The notes beneath the pieces were generated by a model. The model had not been told where the DNA came from. It was given only the letters and a program-made list of their open reading frames with translations, and ran no database searches. Shown piece by piece: positions 1-7,056 of a DNA stretch of 64,000 nt. Within the stretch, counting starts at the first letter, position 1, and each line of letters opens with the position of its first letter. Source of the DNA: Rhodopila globiformis. GTDB taxonomy: Bacteria > Pseudomonadota > Alphaproteobacteria > Acetobacterales > Acetobacteraceae. The stretch lies in the NCBI RefSeq assembly GCF_002937115.1, contig NZ_NHRY01000074.1, positions 1 to 64,000 of the forward strand, given 5' to 3'. The translations under genes and the position numbers were made by a program.

Positions 1-395
1 GCTCAGCCCCGCCCCCGCCACCGCCGGTTTCCGACAAGGCGGCGACCACCGCCGCGCCGACGACCTCGGGCCTGCGCCTGACGTTTGCCTCGGGCCAGTC
101 GGACCTGAGCCCGGAAAGCGTGGCCGCCATCAAGCAACTGACCGCCTCCGTGCCATCCAGCGATGCCACGACGTTCAATGTCGATGCCTATGCGCCCGGA
201 ACGCCGGACGACCCGTCCACCGCACGGCGGCTTTCCCTGTCGCGCGCCATGGCGGTCCGAAGCGCCCTGATCGCCGACGGCGTTCCGTCGGCTCGCATCT
301 TTGTGCGAGCGCTGGGCGCAAAGTTTGGCGATGGACCGGCCGACAGGGCCGACGTGAGCGTTGAAGGCACTGGCAACCAGGCGGCGCAGAAATGA
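1..395 (+). CDS. OmpA-family C-terminal domain protein, 5' end missing
   Basis: The reading frame is open from the left edge (base 3) to TGA at 393-395, so the gene starts outside the window. A proline- and alanine-rich linker leads into an OmpA-like peptidoglycan-binding fold: a strand reading LRLTFASGQSDLSPES, then a region ending STARRLSLSRAMAVRSALI, which matches the family's helix where conserved Arg/Leu/Ser residues contact diaminopimelate. The next strand, RIFVRALG, also fits. The stop overlaps the next start (ATGA), so it belongs to one operon with the two channel genes that follow. It probably anchors the complex to the cell wall; that role is inferred. Confidence 0.7.
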   Translation, partial: SAPPPPPPVSDKAATTAAPTTSGLRLTFASGQSDLSPESVAAIKQLTASVPSSDATTFNVDAYAPGTPDDPSTARRLSLSRAMAVRSALIADGVPSARIFVRALGAKFGDGPADRADVSVEGTGNQAAQK

Positions 396-1534
396 CCAAG
401 CCCTCGGCCTACCTGATCCGGATGATCCTGTTCCTGATCGCGGTGGGCATCGTGGCTGGCCTGCTTTCTCCGGTACTGATCACCGCCTTCTACAACAACC
501 CCGTTCTCAACAGCCTGATCCTGCTGATCCTGCTGCTGGGCATCCTCTGGAACCTGAACCAGGTCCTGCGGCTGCGGCCGGAGGTCATCTGGCTGGAAAC
601 CTACCAGACCTCGCGCAGCCGCCTCGCCGCCCTGCCCTCGCCGAAGCTGCTGGCGCCGATGGCCAGCATGCTGGCGATGCGGGAAGGCCAGAAGCGCAGC
701 GACAACCGCCACCTCACACTGTCGGCCTCGGCGATGCGCAGCCTGCTGGACGGGCTGTCGTCGCGCATGGACGAGAGCCGGGAACTGTCGCGCTACATGA
801 CCGGGCTGCTGATCTTCCTGGGCCTGCTCGGGACGTTCTGGGGCCTGCTGAAGACCGTCGGCGCGGTGTCCGAGGTCATTCGCGACATGACGCTGGGCAA
901 CGGCGACATGACCATGATGTTCGACCAGCTGAAGTCGGGCCTTGTCAAGCCGCTGGCGGGGATGGGAACCGCCTTCTCGGCCAGCATGTACGGCCTGGCC
1001 GGCGCGCTGGTGCTGGGTTTTCTGGACCTGACCGCAGGCCAGGCGATGAACCGTTTCTTCAATGAGCTGGAGGAGTGGCTGGCGGGCCTGACGCGGCTGC
1101 CGTCCGGCGCGCTGTCGGAAGGCGAAGGGTCGGTGCCGGTCTACGTCCAGGCGCTGCTTGAGCAGACGGCGGAAAACATGGAAGGATTGCAGCAGGTCCT
1201 GGTGCGGGACGAAGAGAACCGCATCCAGATGAACCAGGCGGTCCTGGCCCTGAACGAACGCCTGGGCATGCTGGCCGACACCATGCGGGCGAACCAGCAG
1301 CTGATGCTGCGGATCGCGGAAACCCAGACGGCGATGCGCCCGGCGCTGCAGCGGCTGGGCGAGGCACAGGGAGGCGATGATATTACCCGAAACCATCTGC
1401 GCAATATCGAACATGCCCTGCAGCGGCTGCTGGCCGAATCGGAGCAGGGCCGCGCCCGCTCGACGGCGGAGCTGCGCAACGACCTGCGGCTGCTGACCCG
1501 CACGGTCGCGGCGCTGGCGGAGCCGCCGCGGTAA
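392..1534 (+). CDS. MotA/TolQ/ExbB-type proton channel subunit
   Basis: This is a 380-residue membrane protein with four hydrophobic segments: two near the N-terminus (about residues 10-30 and 36-55), one at about 133-158 (YMTGLLIFLGLLGTFWGLLK) and one at about 193-220 (GTAFSASMYGLAGALVLG). The last two match the conserved pore helices of MotA, TolQ and ExbB. The C-terminal 140 residues are polar and helical, so probably cytoplasmic. It overlaps both neighbours by ATGA-type junctions and is followed by a MotB-like partner, so the pair should form a proton-driven inner-membrane motor. No flagellar or tonB gene is near. The driven process is unknown. Confidence 0.8.
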   Translation: MTKPSAYLIRMILFLIAVGIVAGLLSPVLITAFYNNPVLNSLILLILLLGILWNLNQVLRLRPEVIWLETYQTSRSRLAALPSPKLLAPMASMLAMREGQKRSDNRHLTLSASAMRSLLDGLSSRMDESRELSRYMTGLLIFLGLLGTFWGLLKTVGAVSEVIRDMTLGNGDMTMMFDQLKSGLVKPLAGMGTAFSASMYGLAGALVLGFLDLTAGQAMNRFFNELEEWLAGLTRLPSGALSEGEGSVPVYVQALLEQTAENMEGLQQVLVRDEENRIQMNQAVLALNERLGMLADTMRANQQLMLRIAETQTAMRPALQRLGEAQGGDDITRNHLRNIEHALQRLLAESEQGRARSTAELRNDLRLLTRTVAALAEPPR

Positions 1535-2835
1535 TGGCCGCCCGCACCCGCCGCAACGGCAGCAACGGCCTGGAGGCCTGGCCGGGCTACGTGGACGCGC
1601 TGTCCACGCTGCTGATGGTCATCATCTTCGTCCTGCTGGTGTTCGTCCTGGCGCAGGCCTTCCTCAGCACGGCGCTGTCCGGCCGCAGCCACGAACTGGA
1701 CAAGGCCCGGCAGCAACTGACGCAACTGGCCGACGCCCTGTCGCTGGAACGCGGGAAAGAGACCGACCTGCAGCAATCGGTGGCCCAGCTTGGGGTCGAG
1801 CTGGCCAACCGCACGGCCGAGCGTGAGCGGCTGATGGGCAAGCTGAACGACGCCAGCCTGGCGGTGCAGGCCGCCAATGCCGCCGCGGCTCGGCTGCAGG
1901 CGCAACTGGGCGAGGCGTCGCAGCACGCCGACAAGGCGGACACACAACTCGCCGACGCGCAGCGCCAGCTTGACGAGATGCACAAGCAGATCGCCACGCT
2001 GGACAGGACCGTCGCGGTCGACAAGGACACGTTGCAGGCCAAACTGTCGGATCTGGCGAAGCTGGCGGACCAGACACGTGCCCTGGCGGCGTTGCGCGAT
2101 CAGCTGGAACAGAAGGCACAGGATGCCGCCGCCCGGGCGATGACCGAGCAGCAGCGGCGTCAGGCGGTGGAACTGCAGCTGTCGGACGAGAAGAAGCTCG
2201 GCGACAGCGCCAAGGCCCAGATCGCGCTGCTGAACCAGCAGATCGACCAGCTGAAGTACCAGCTGTCGGCGATCTCCAGCAGCCTGGAACTGACGCAGGA
2301 GCAGAACAAGGAGAAGGATGTCAAGATCGCCGACCTGGGCCAGCGGCTGAACATGGCCCTGGCGCAGAAGGTGGAGGAACTGCAGCAGTACCGCAGCGAA
2401 TTCTTCGGCCGGCTGCGCAGCGTGCTGGCCAACCACCCGGGCATCCAGATCGTCGGCGACCGGTTCGTGTTCCAAAGCGAAGTGCTGTTCCCCGTCGGCA
2501 GCGCCGATCTGACTCCCGCCGGGCAGGCGCAGATGACGGCCCTCGCGGTCACGATCAAGGACATCGCGAAGGAGATCCCGAGCGACGTGAACTGGGTCCT
2601 GCGGGTGGATGGCCATACCGATCCGCAGCCGGTGAAGAACGGCGCGTTCGCATCGAATTGGGAGCTGTCGGCCGCGCGGGCGATCACGGTGGTGAAGCTG
2701 CTGATTGCCGATGGCGTGCCGCCGGAGCATCTGGCCGCGACGGGCTTCGGGCAATACCAGCCGTTCGGTCCCGGCGACACGCCGGATGCCTATGCGAAGG
2801 ATCGCCGGATCGAGCTGCGGCTGACCGATCGCTGA
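1534..2835 (+). CDS. MotB-like stator partner with long coiled coil and OmpA domain
   Basis: A 433-residue protein. One transmembrane helix (about residues 20-46) follows GYVDALSTLL, whose Asp is in the position of the proton-carrying Asp of MotB. Residues about 50-270 are a heptad-rich, Gln/Ala/Leu/Lys coiled coil. Residues about 290-433 are an OmpA/MotB peptidoglycan-binding domain (FQSEVLFPVGSADLTP, VDGHTDPQPV, NWELSAARA, RRIELRL). The start codon overlaps the previous stop. The periplasmic coiled coil is much longer than in flagellar MotB, giving a long reach from membrane to wall. With the upstream channel it makes a complete stator-like unit. Its function is not known from the sequence. 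Confidence 0.82.
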   Translation: MAARTRRNGSNGLEAWPGYVDALSTLLMVIIFVLLVFVLAQAFLSTALSGRSHELDKARQQLTQLADALSLERGKETDLQQSVAQLGVELANRTAERERLMGKLNDASLAVQAANAAAARLQAQLGEASQHADKADTQLADAQRQLDEMHKQIATLDRTVAVDKDTLQAKLSDLAKLADQTRALAALRDQLEQKAQDAAARAMTEQQRRQAVELQLSDEKKLGDSAKAQIALLNQQIDQLKYQLSAISSSLELTQEQNKEKDVKIADLGQRLNMALAQKVEELQQYRSEFFGRLRSVLANHPGIQIVGDRFVFQSEVLFPVGSADLTPAGQAQMTALAVTIKDIAKEIPSDVNWVLRVDGHTDPQPVKNGAFASNWELSAARAITVVKLLIADGVPPEHLAATGFGQYQPFGPGDTPDAYAKDRRIELRLTDR

Positions 2836-2890
2836 CAGCCTGGCCCCGGGCCGAGTAAGCCAGCCGGCGGCGACGGTAGCGCAATTGGCT

Positions 2891-3165
2891 CACCGTCATG
2901 GCCGGGCGTGTCCCCACGCGTATCAGGATAGGACGTCTGGCGGAGCAAGGGCTTCTCCCTCACCGATAGGGGCCGGGCGTGTCCCGGCCATCTGCGCACA
3001 GACGGTGGGGGGTGGACGGCCGGGACGCGCCCGGCCATGACGGTGAGGCAACGGACCTGGCGCCCAATCCTTCTCCGTCCACCACCTTATGCTGATACTC
3101 GTGGGGACACACCCGGCCGTCACGACAAGGAGACGACCGGCGCCCGCGGAACCGCATCTTGATCA
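2891..3165. repeat. Dispersed palindromic repeat, type A copy 1 (composite)
   Basis: Contains CATGGCCGGGCGTGTCC at 2898, an inverted copy around 3025-3043 (ending GGCCATGAC), and the longer tails seen in other copies: ATCAGGATAGG near 2923, CCAATCCTTCTCCG near 3064 and AGACGACCGGCGC near 3132. The same blocks recur at 4.7, 18.8, 27.8, 34.8, 43.8 and 51.1 kb. No gene is supported here. Confidence 0.8.
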
Positions 3166-3175
3166 TAGAAAGCAG

Positions 3176-3202
3176 AAAGCCCCGGACGAGGCCCGGGGCT
3201 TT
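3176..3202 (-). terminator. Rho-independent terminator of the small gene
   Basis: A perfect 10-bp stem, AAAGCCCCGG (3176-3185) with CCGGGGCTTT (3193-3202) and a 7-nt loop. Read on the minus strand the stem ends in a T-rich run (TTTCTGCTTTCT). It lies 40 nt after the stop of the 21-codon gene at 3242-3307. Confidence 0.7.
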
Positions 3203-3241
3203 CACATTGTTTGCAGCTGTCCGTTGCCGGACCGGAGAGTT

Positions 3242-3307
3242 CTATGCCGACGGAATGGCGCCGGCAATCCAGGTCATGGCAATGGAAGCCACCGAACAAT
3301 GAGACAC
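3242..3307 (-). CDS. Small protein (21 aa) with perfect Shine-Dalgarno
   Basis: A GTG start at 3307 is followed by 21 codons and TAG. The peptide begins MSHCSVASIAM and ends TWIAGAIPSA; it is mostly hydrophobic with one Cys, so it could be a membrane or leader peptide. Upstream lies AAAGGAGGTGATCC (3309-3322), a full-length complement of the 16S anti-Shine-Dalgarno, spaced 7 nt from GGAGG to the start. A plausible promoter (TTGGTT, 17 nt, TTAACT) precedes it and a strong terminator follows. Together these make an independent transcription unit, divergent from the dehydrogenase at 3470. Function unknown; it may be a leader peptide rather than a working protein. Confidence 0.55.
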   Translation of the reverse strand: MSHCSVASIAMTWIAGAIPSA

Positions 3308-3308
3308 T

Positions 3309-3322
3309 GGATCACCTCCTTT
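3309..3322 (-). promoter_or_regulatory. Perfect extended ribosome binding site
   Basis: Minus-strand AAAGGAGGTGATCC complements the 16S rRNA 3' end over 14 nt, much longer than any other RBS in this window. It decides the GTG start at 3307. Confidence 0.65.
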
Positions 3323-3373
3323 CAGTTGTTGCGACGATCCCCGAAGTTTGCGCCGAAACCATGCGGGTTGGCA

Positions 3374-3402
3374 AGTTAACCAATTGTTCAAATTGCAACC
3401 AA
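3374..3402 (-). promoter_or_regulatory. Putative sigma-70 promoter with operator-like dyad
   Basis: Minus-strand TTGGTT (3397-3402) and TTAACT (3374-3379) are 17 nt apart. The dyad CAATT-GTTCA-AATTG (3381-3395) sits in the spacer, where a repressor could act. The leader to the small gene would be about 60 nt. The dehydrogenase promoter probably shares this region. Confidence 0.35.
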
Positions 3403-3469
3403 CACCGCCCGCCCCTTTCCGCCCGTGCCCGCCTCCGCCATGCTGGCGCCAAAGCAGGAGGATAACCCC

Positions 3470-4639
3470 ATGATCCGTGGCATTCACCGCACGCCGCCGA
3501 TGGACCGCGTCGTCTATGGCATTCCCCTCGCCGAAGCCCTGGCTGACGAGATCACCCGCCTCGGTGCCCGCGCGGTGTATGTCCTGGCCAGCGGCACGCT
3601 CAATCGGGAGACGGATGTCGTCGACACGGTGCGCCATGTCCTGGGCAACCGTCTGGCCGGGTTGTGTGCCCGCATCGGCGCGCACACGCCGCGCACCGAC
3701 GTCGTGGCCGCGGCGAACGAGGCGCGGGCGGCCCGGGCCGACTGGCTGCTGACCGTCGGCGGCGGATCGGTGACCGACGCGGCCAAGATGATCGGCCTGT
3801 GCCTGGGCAACGACGTGACGGCGCCGGCGCAGCTCGATGCATTCCGCGCCGTCATTACGGCGGACGGAAAGACCGAACGGCCGCCGGTCAGGTCGCCGGC
3901 CCTGCGCTCGATCGACGTGCCGACGACCCTGTCGGCCGGTGAATACACCGCCATGGCCGGCTGCACCGACACGGTGCGGCATGTGAAGGAAAGCTATGCG
4001 CATCCGCTGATGATGCCGCATACGGTAATCCTCGACCCGGCCGTCACCGTCCACACGCCGGCGTGGCTGTTCCTGTCCACCGGCATCCGCGCCGTCGATC
4101 ATGCGGTGGAGGACATCTGCTCGATCAACCCCGCACCGTTCTCCGACGGGACGTCGCTGCACGCGCTGCGCCTGCTGTCCACCGGTCTGCCGCGGGTGAA
4201 GGCGAACCCGGGTGACCTGGACGCGCGGCTGGACTGCCAGCTTGGTGCGTGGATGTCGATCATGGGATCGCAGAACGGCGTCAGCAAAGGCGCCAGCCAC
4301 GGCATCGGCCACGTGCTGGGCGGCACCGCCAACGTGCCGCACGGCTATACCTCCTGCGTGATGCTGCCGCACGTGCTGCGCTTCAACGAACCGGTCAACG
4401 CCGCGCGGCAGAAATGGGTGAGCGAGGCGCTCGGGCAGCCGGACCAGCCGGCTGCGGACGCGGTCGCGGCCCTGATCGCCGGCCTGGGCCTGCCGCGCAC
4501 GCTGCGGGAGGTGGGCGTGACGGCTGACCAGCTCGATGTGATCGCAAAGGGCTCGATGCACGACCGCTGGGTTCACACCAATCCGCGGAAGATCGATGGT
4601 TCGGCGACGGTGCGCGCGCTGCTGGATGCGGCATGGTAG
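3470..4639 (+). CDS. Iron-containing alcohol dehydrogenase / maleylacetate reductase family
   Basis: A 389-residue NAD(P)-dependent oxidoreductase of the group III (Fe-type) family. The nucleotide-binding loop is GGGSVTDAAK (about residues 96-105), followed by DVPTTLSAGEYT. The helical domain carries the metal-site pattern AVDHAVED (about 210) and SHGIGHVLGG (about 273), then NVPHGYTS. The C-terminus WVHTNPRKI resembles the NPRPI ending of maleylacetate reductases, so reduction of a ring-cleavage product is possible, but no aromatic pathway gene is adjacent. The start is set by AGGAGG 8 nt before ATG 3470; an ATG at 3440 has no RBS. It is monocistronic. Confidence 0.85.
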   Translation: MIRGIHRTPPMDRVVYGIPLAEALADEITRLGARAVYVLASGTLNRETDVVDTVRHVLGNRLAGLCARIGAHTPRTDVVAAANEARAARADWLLTVGGGSVTDAAKMIGLCLGNDVTAPAQLDAFRAVITADGKTERPPVRSPALRSIDVPTTLSAGEYTAMAGCTDTVRHVKESYAHPLMMPHTVILDPAVTVHTPAWLFLSTGIRAVDHAVEDICSINPAPFSDGTSLHALRLLSTGLPRVKANPGDLDARLDCQLGAWMSIMGSQNGVSKGASHGIGHVLGGTANVPHGYTSCVMLPHVLRFNEPVNAARQKWVSEALGQPDQPAADAVAALIAGLGLPRTLREVGVTADQLDVIAKGSMHDRWVHTNPRKIDGSATVRALLDAAW

Positions 4640-4700
4640 TTGGCCAGCTGGCGCGCCGGCACCGTGGGGCCCGAAAATGGGTGAGAGGCCGTTGCCTCTC

Positions 4701-4822
4701 CGTCATGGCCGGGCGTGTCCCGGCCATCCACCCCCCACCGTTGAAGCGCAGATGGCCGGCCACGCCCAACCATGACGATAGAGAGACGACCGGCGCTTGC
4801 GAGACCGCATTTTCATAGGAGC
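4701..4822. repeat. Dispersed palindromic repeat, type A copy 2
   Basis: A 76-bp core from CGTCATGGCCGGGCG to CCATGACG, slightly degenerate in the right arm, followed by the AGACGACCGGCGC...ACCGCATTTTCATAG tail shared with copies at 3.1 and 51.2 kb. Confidence 0.8.
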
Positions 4823-4831
4823 CGTCGGCGG

Positions 4832-5752
4832 CTATCGGCCAGCCACGAAGATCTGCCGTGTCGCGAAGGAAATCCAGATCCTCCGGCCGACCAGCCAGTC
4901 AACGCCCAGCAGCATGTCGACAATCGGCGACAGGCGGATCGGGGCCACCCATAGCAACGGCGCCTGGATGACCTGCTGCCCGACCTGGAGTGTCCGGAAC
5001 CTGTGAAGACGCATGACGACCGAACGCGGTCCGAGGCCGCTGAATGCCTTGGCCGGGTCCGCCGCAAGCCGTGACGGCTGCAGCCCCAGCCGGAACATCC
5101 CCGGCCTCGCCACCAGGCTGGCGCTGGAGCCGGTGTCCAGCAAGGCCCGCAGCGGCGTCCCGTCCAGCGTCACCGGCAGGACCAGCGCCTGCCCGGTCGG
5201 GACGGAAACCGGGACGGATGTATAGTCGCCCTGCCACGGCAGGAAGCGGCCGGCGCAGTCATGCACGTGGAAGAGCGTCAGGCGGGCGCCGGGCATGTCC
5301 AGGTCCAGATCGAACACCGACAGGAAATCGCGTCCGAGCAACCCGTCGATGACCCGGTTGCCAACACGCGGGCGCGGCAGGATGCCAACCGTCAGGCTGT
5401 TGTCGTGGTTCAGTGTCCGCCGCACCAGCGTCACGCCACCCAGGCTGAGGCTGCGCGGATCGGCGTTGGGACGGCGATCGATGCCGCCGATGCCACTCAT
5501 GGTGGTGCCAACCCAGGGGTCCCGCGTCAATCCCAGGCGCTGAACCGCCTCCATGCTGACCAGCGAGCGTTGCGCGCCGGTGTCCAGGACGAACGTGGCG
5601 GTGATGCCGTTCACTTGCACCGGAAGGGTAAGCACGTTGTCGGCTGTGCCCAGTGGTACCGTGGCCTTCGCCTCCACCGAGCAGGCCGCACGGGCGCCGG
5701 TTGGAAGAAGGCACGCGACCACCAGCAGCATTGCGGCTATCTGTCGAAGCAC
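4832..5752 (-). CDS. Exported tandem retropepsin-like aspartic protease
   Basis: About 306 residues. After a signal peptide (LLVVACLLPTGARA) there are two retropepsin-like units, each with a catalytic DTG: VLDTGAQRSLVS in the first and LLDTGSSASLVA in the second. Each has a later hydrophobic-Gly strand (DGLLGRDFL and DMLLGVDWL) completing the fold. Two copies in one chain could give a complete two-Asp active site without dimerisation. It is probably periplasmic. The GTG at 5752 is chosen because AAAGGGAAC precedes it; ATG at 5782 is in frame but lacks an RBS. Neighbours give no substrate clue. Confidence 0.72.
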   Translation of the reverse strand: MLRQIAAMLLVVACLLPTGARAACSVEAKATVPLGTADNVLTLPVQVNGITATFVLDTGAQRSLVSMEAVQRLGLTRDPWVGTTMSGIGGIDRRPNADPRSLSLGGVTLVRRTLNHDNSLTVGILPRPRVGNRVIDGLLGRDFLSVFDLDLDMPGARLTLFHVHDCAGRFLPWQGDYTSVPVSVPTGQALVLPVTLDGTPLRALLDTGSSASLVARPGMFRLGLQPSRLAADPAKAFSGLGPRSVVMRLHRFRTLQVGQQVIQAPLLWVAPIRLSPIVDMLLGVDWLVGRRIWISFATRQIFVAGR

Positions 5753-5848
5753 CCTGTTCCCTTTCCGGCGCCGCCGCCACATTACGCTGCCACAGCGGCC
5801 GGTGGAATTGCCGTACCCCCAGCGGCCGGCGGCACGGCCATTTCCACA

Positions 5849-5940
5849 ACGTCATGGTGGGCGAAGGCCCACCATCCGTGCCTTCTGATGGTATCAGCAC
5901 CGCAAGGCGTAGATGGCCAGCCTGCGCCGGCAATGACGAT
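5849..5940. repeat. Dispersed palindromic repeat, type B copy 1
   Basis: An imperfect inverted repeat from CGTCATGGTGGGC to GCCGGCAATGACG, with internal CCTTCTGATGGTATC and GCAAGGCG. A second copy lies at 15694-15790 in the opposite orientation. Confidence 0.7.
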
Positions 5941-6008
5941 GAAGGCGCGCCGTCGGGTCGTCTCAACCTATCTGCGGTTTGCTGTAGCGCCGATGCCGGC
6001 ACCCCGCC

Positions 6009-6866
6009 TCAGTACCGCACAACCCTGCGATACAAATGCCACGTCGCATGTCCGAGGACCGGCATGACCACGATCAGCCCAAGCAGCAGAGGAATCGAGC
6101 CGATGACCAGCCCGGCTGTGATGACCAGCCCCCACGCCGCGATCACCACCGGATTGTGGCGAACCACATTAATCGAGGTGCGCACGGCGGTTTCCAGCGA
6201 GACATGGCGGTCCAGCAGCATCGGAAACGACACGACGCTGATCGACAGCGCAATCGCCGCGAACACGAAGCCGACGCCGGTGCCGACGATCGCCATGACC
6301 CACCCCGCCGGGGTCGTCAGCACGTCATGCGCGAAACTGCCCAACGAAACCGGCGGCTCCGGCCCCAACGTCAGGTTATAGACAAGCTGCGCGAGCACCA
6401 GCCAGAACACGAACATCCCCATCAGGATCAGGCCCAGCAGGGCGATGCTGTTGAAGGATGGCGAACGGAACACCTTGAAGGCGTCGCTCCACCCGGCGGA
6501 CAGGCCAAGCTCCCGCCGCCGGCTCAGTTCGTTCAGGCCGACCGCGGCGAGCGGCCCGAGCAGCGCGAAGCCCGATGCCAGCGGGAACACCAGGGGCAGC
6601 ATCTCATAGCCGAATGCCAGGCGGGCCAGCAGCAGGCCGGCCAGGGGATACACCACGCAGAGGAAGATCACGTCGGTCCGCGACTGGCCGAAATCGTCCC
6701 AGCCACGGGCCAGCGCCCACCGCAGGTCATCGAAATTGAGGCGCCGGACGCCCAGATGGCCGGACAGGCGATCCGCCTCCCAGCTTCCTGTTTCTGTTGT
6801 CGTGGTCAACGAACGATAGGCCTGGGTCAGCATATCCGCGCCCCAGCCCGGCGGTGTTCTGATCAT
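6009..6866 (-). CDS. DUF2189 family integral membrane protein
   Basis: 285 residues with a polar N-terminus (HLGVRRLNFDDLRWALARGW) then six likely membrane helices, e.g. FLCVVYPLAGLLLARLAF, LLGLILMGMFVFWLVLAQLV and LLLGLIVVMPVLGHATWHLY. The layout and the closing GHATWHLYRR match the DUF2189 family, sometimes annotated as cytochrome c oxidase subunit I-like. The start ATG 6866 is set by GGAGGAG 7 nt upstream. No known biochemical role. It is divergent from the hydantoinase gene. Confidence 0.75.
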   Translation of the reverse strand: MIRTPPGWGADMLTQAYRSLTTTTETGSWEADRLSGHLGVRRLNFDDLRWALARGWDDFGQSRTDVIFLCVVYPLAGLLLARLAFGYEMLPLVFPLASGFALLGPLAAVGLNELSRRRELGLSAGWSDAFKVFRSPSFNSIALLGLILMGMFVFWLVLAQLVYNLTLGPEPPVSLGSFAHDVLTTPAGWVMAIVGTGVGFVFAAIALSISVVSFPMLLDRHVSLETAVRTSINVVRHNPVVIAAWGLVITAGLVIGSIPLLLGLIVVMPVLGHATWHLYRRVVRY

Positions 6867-7056
6867 CTGGCCACTCCTCCGTATTATTGTTCGCGAGGTC
6901 GCAGAGCCTGTCAGGCAGTTTTGCCCGATTGCCTGACAAAGCATCGTCACGGCCATCGCGTAAACGAGAACATGGGGATTCCGCGCGGTCCTGCGATCAC
7001 AAAGTATGGACCACGGACGGCTTTCGCGACGGCCATGGATGCGCCACCATCATGGC

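Noticed and set aside
1-2835. Zorya-type anti-phage system (ZorA/ZorB are MotA/MotB-like).
   Set aside because: No ZorC, ZorD or ZorE follows; the next genes are a small peptide and a dehydrogenase, and the long coiled coil is on the MotB side, not the MotA tail.
3304-3325. 16S rRNA 3' end (CTGGATCACCTCCTTTC on the plus strand).
   Set aside because: Only about 17 nt match, with no upstream 16S sequence. Read on the other strand it is a perfect Shine-Dalgarno in front of a short frame.
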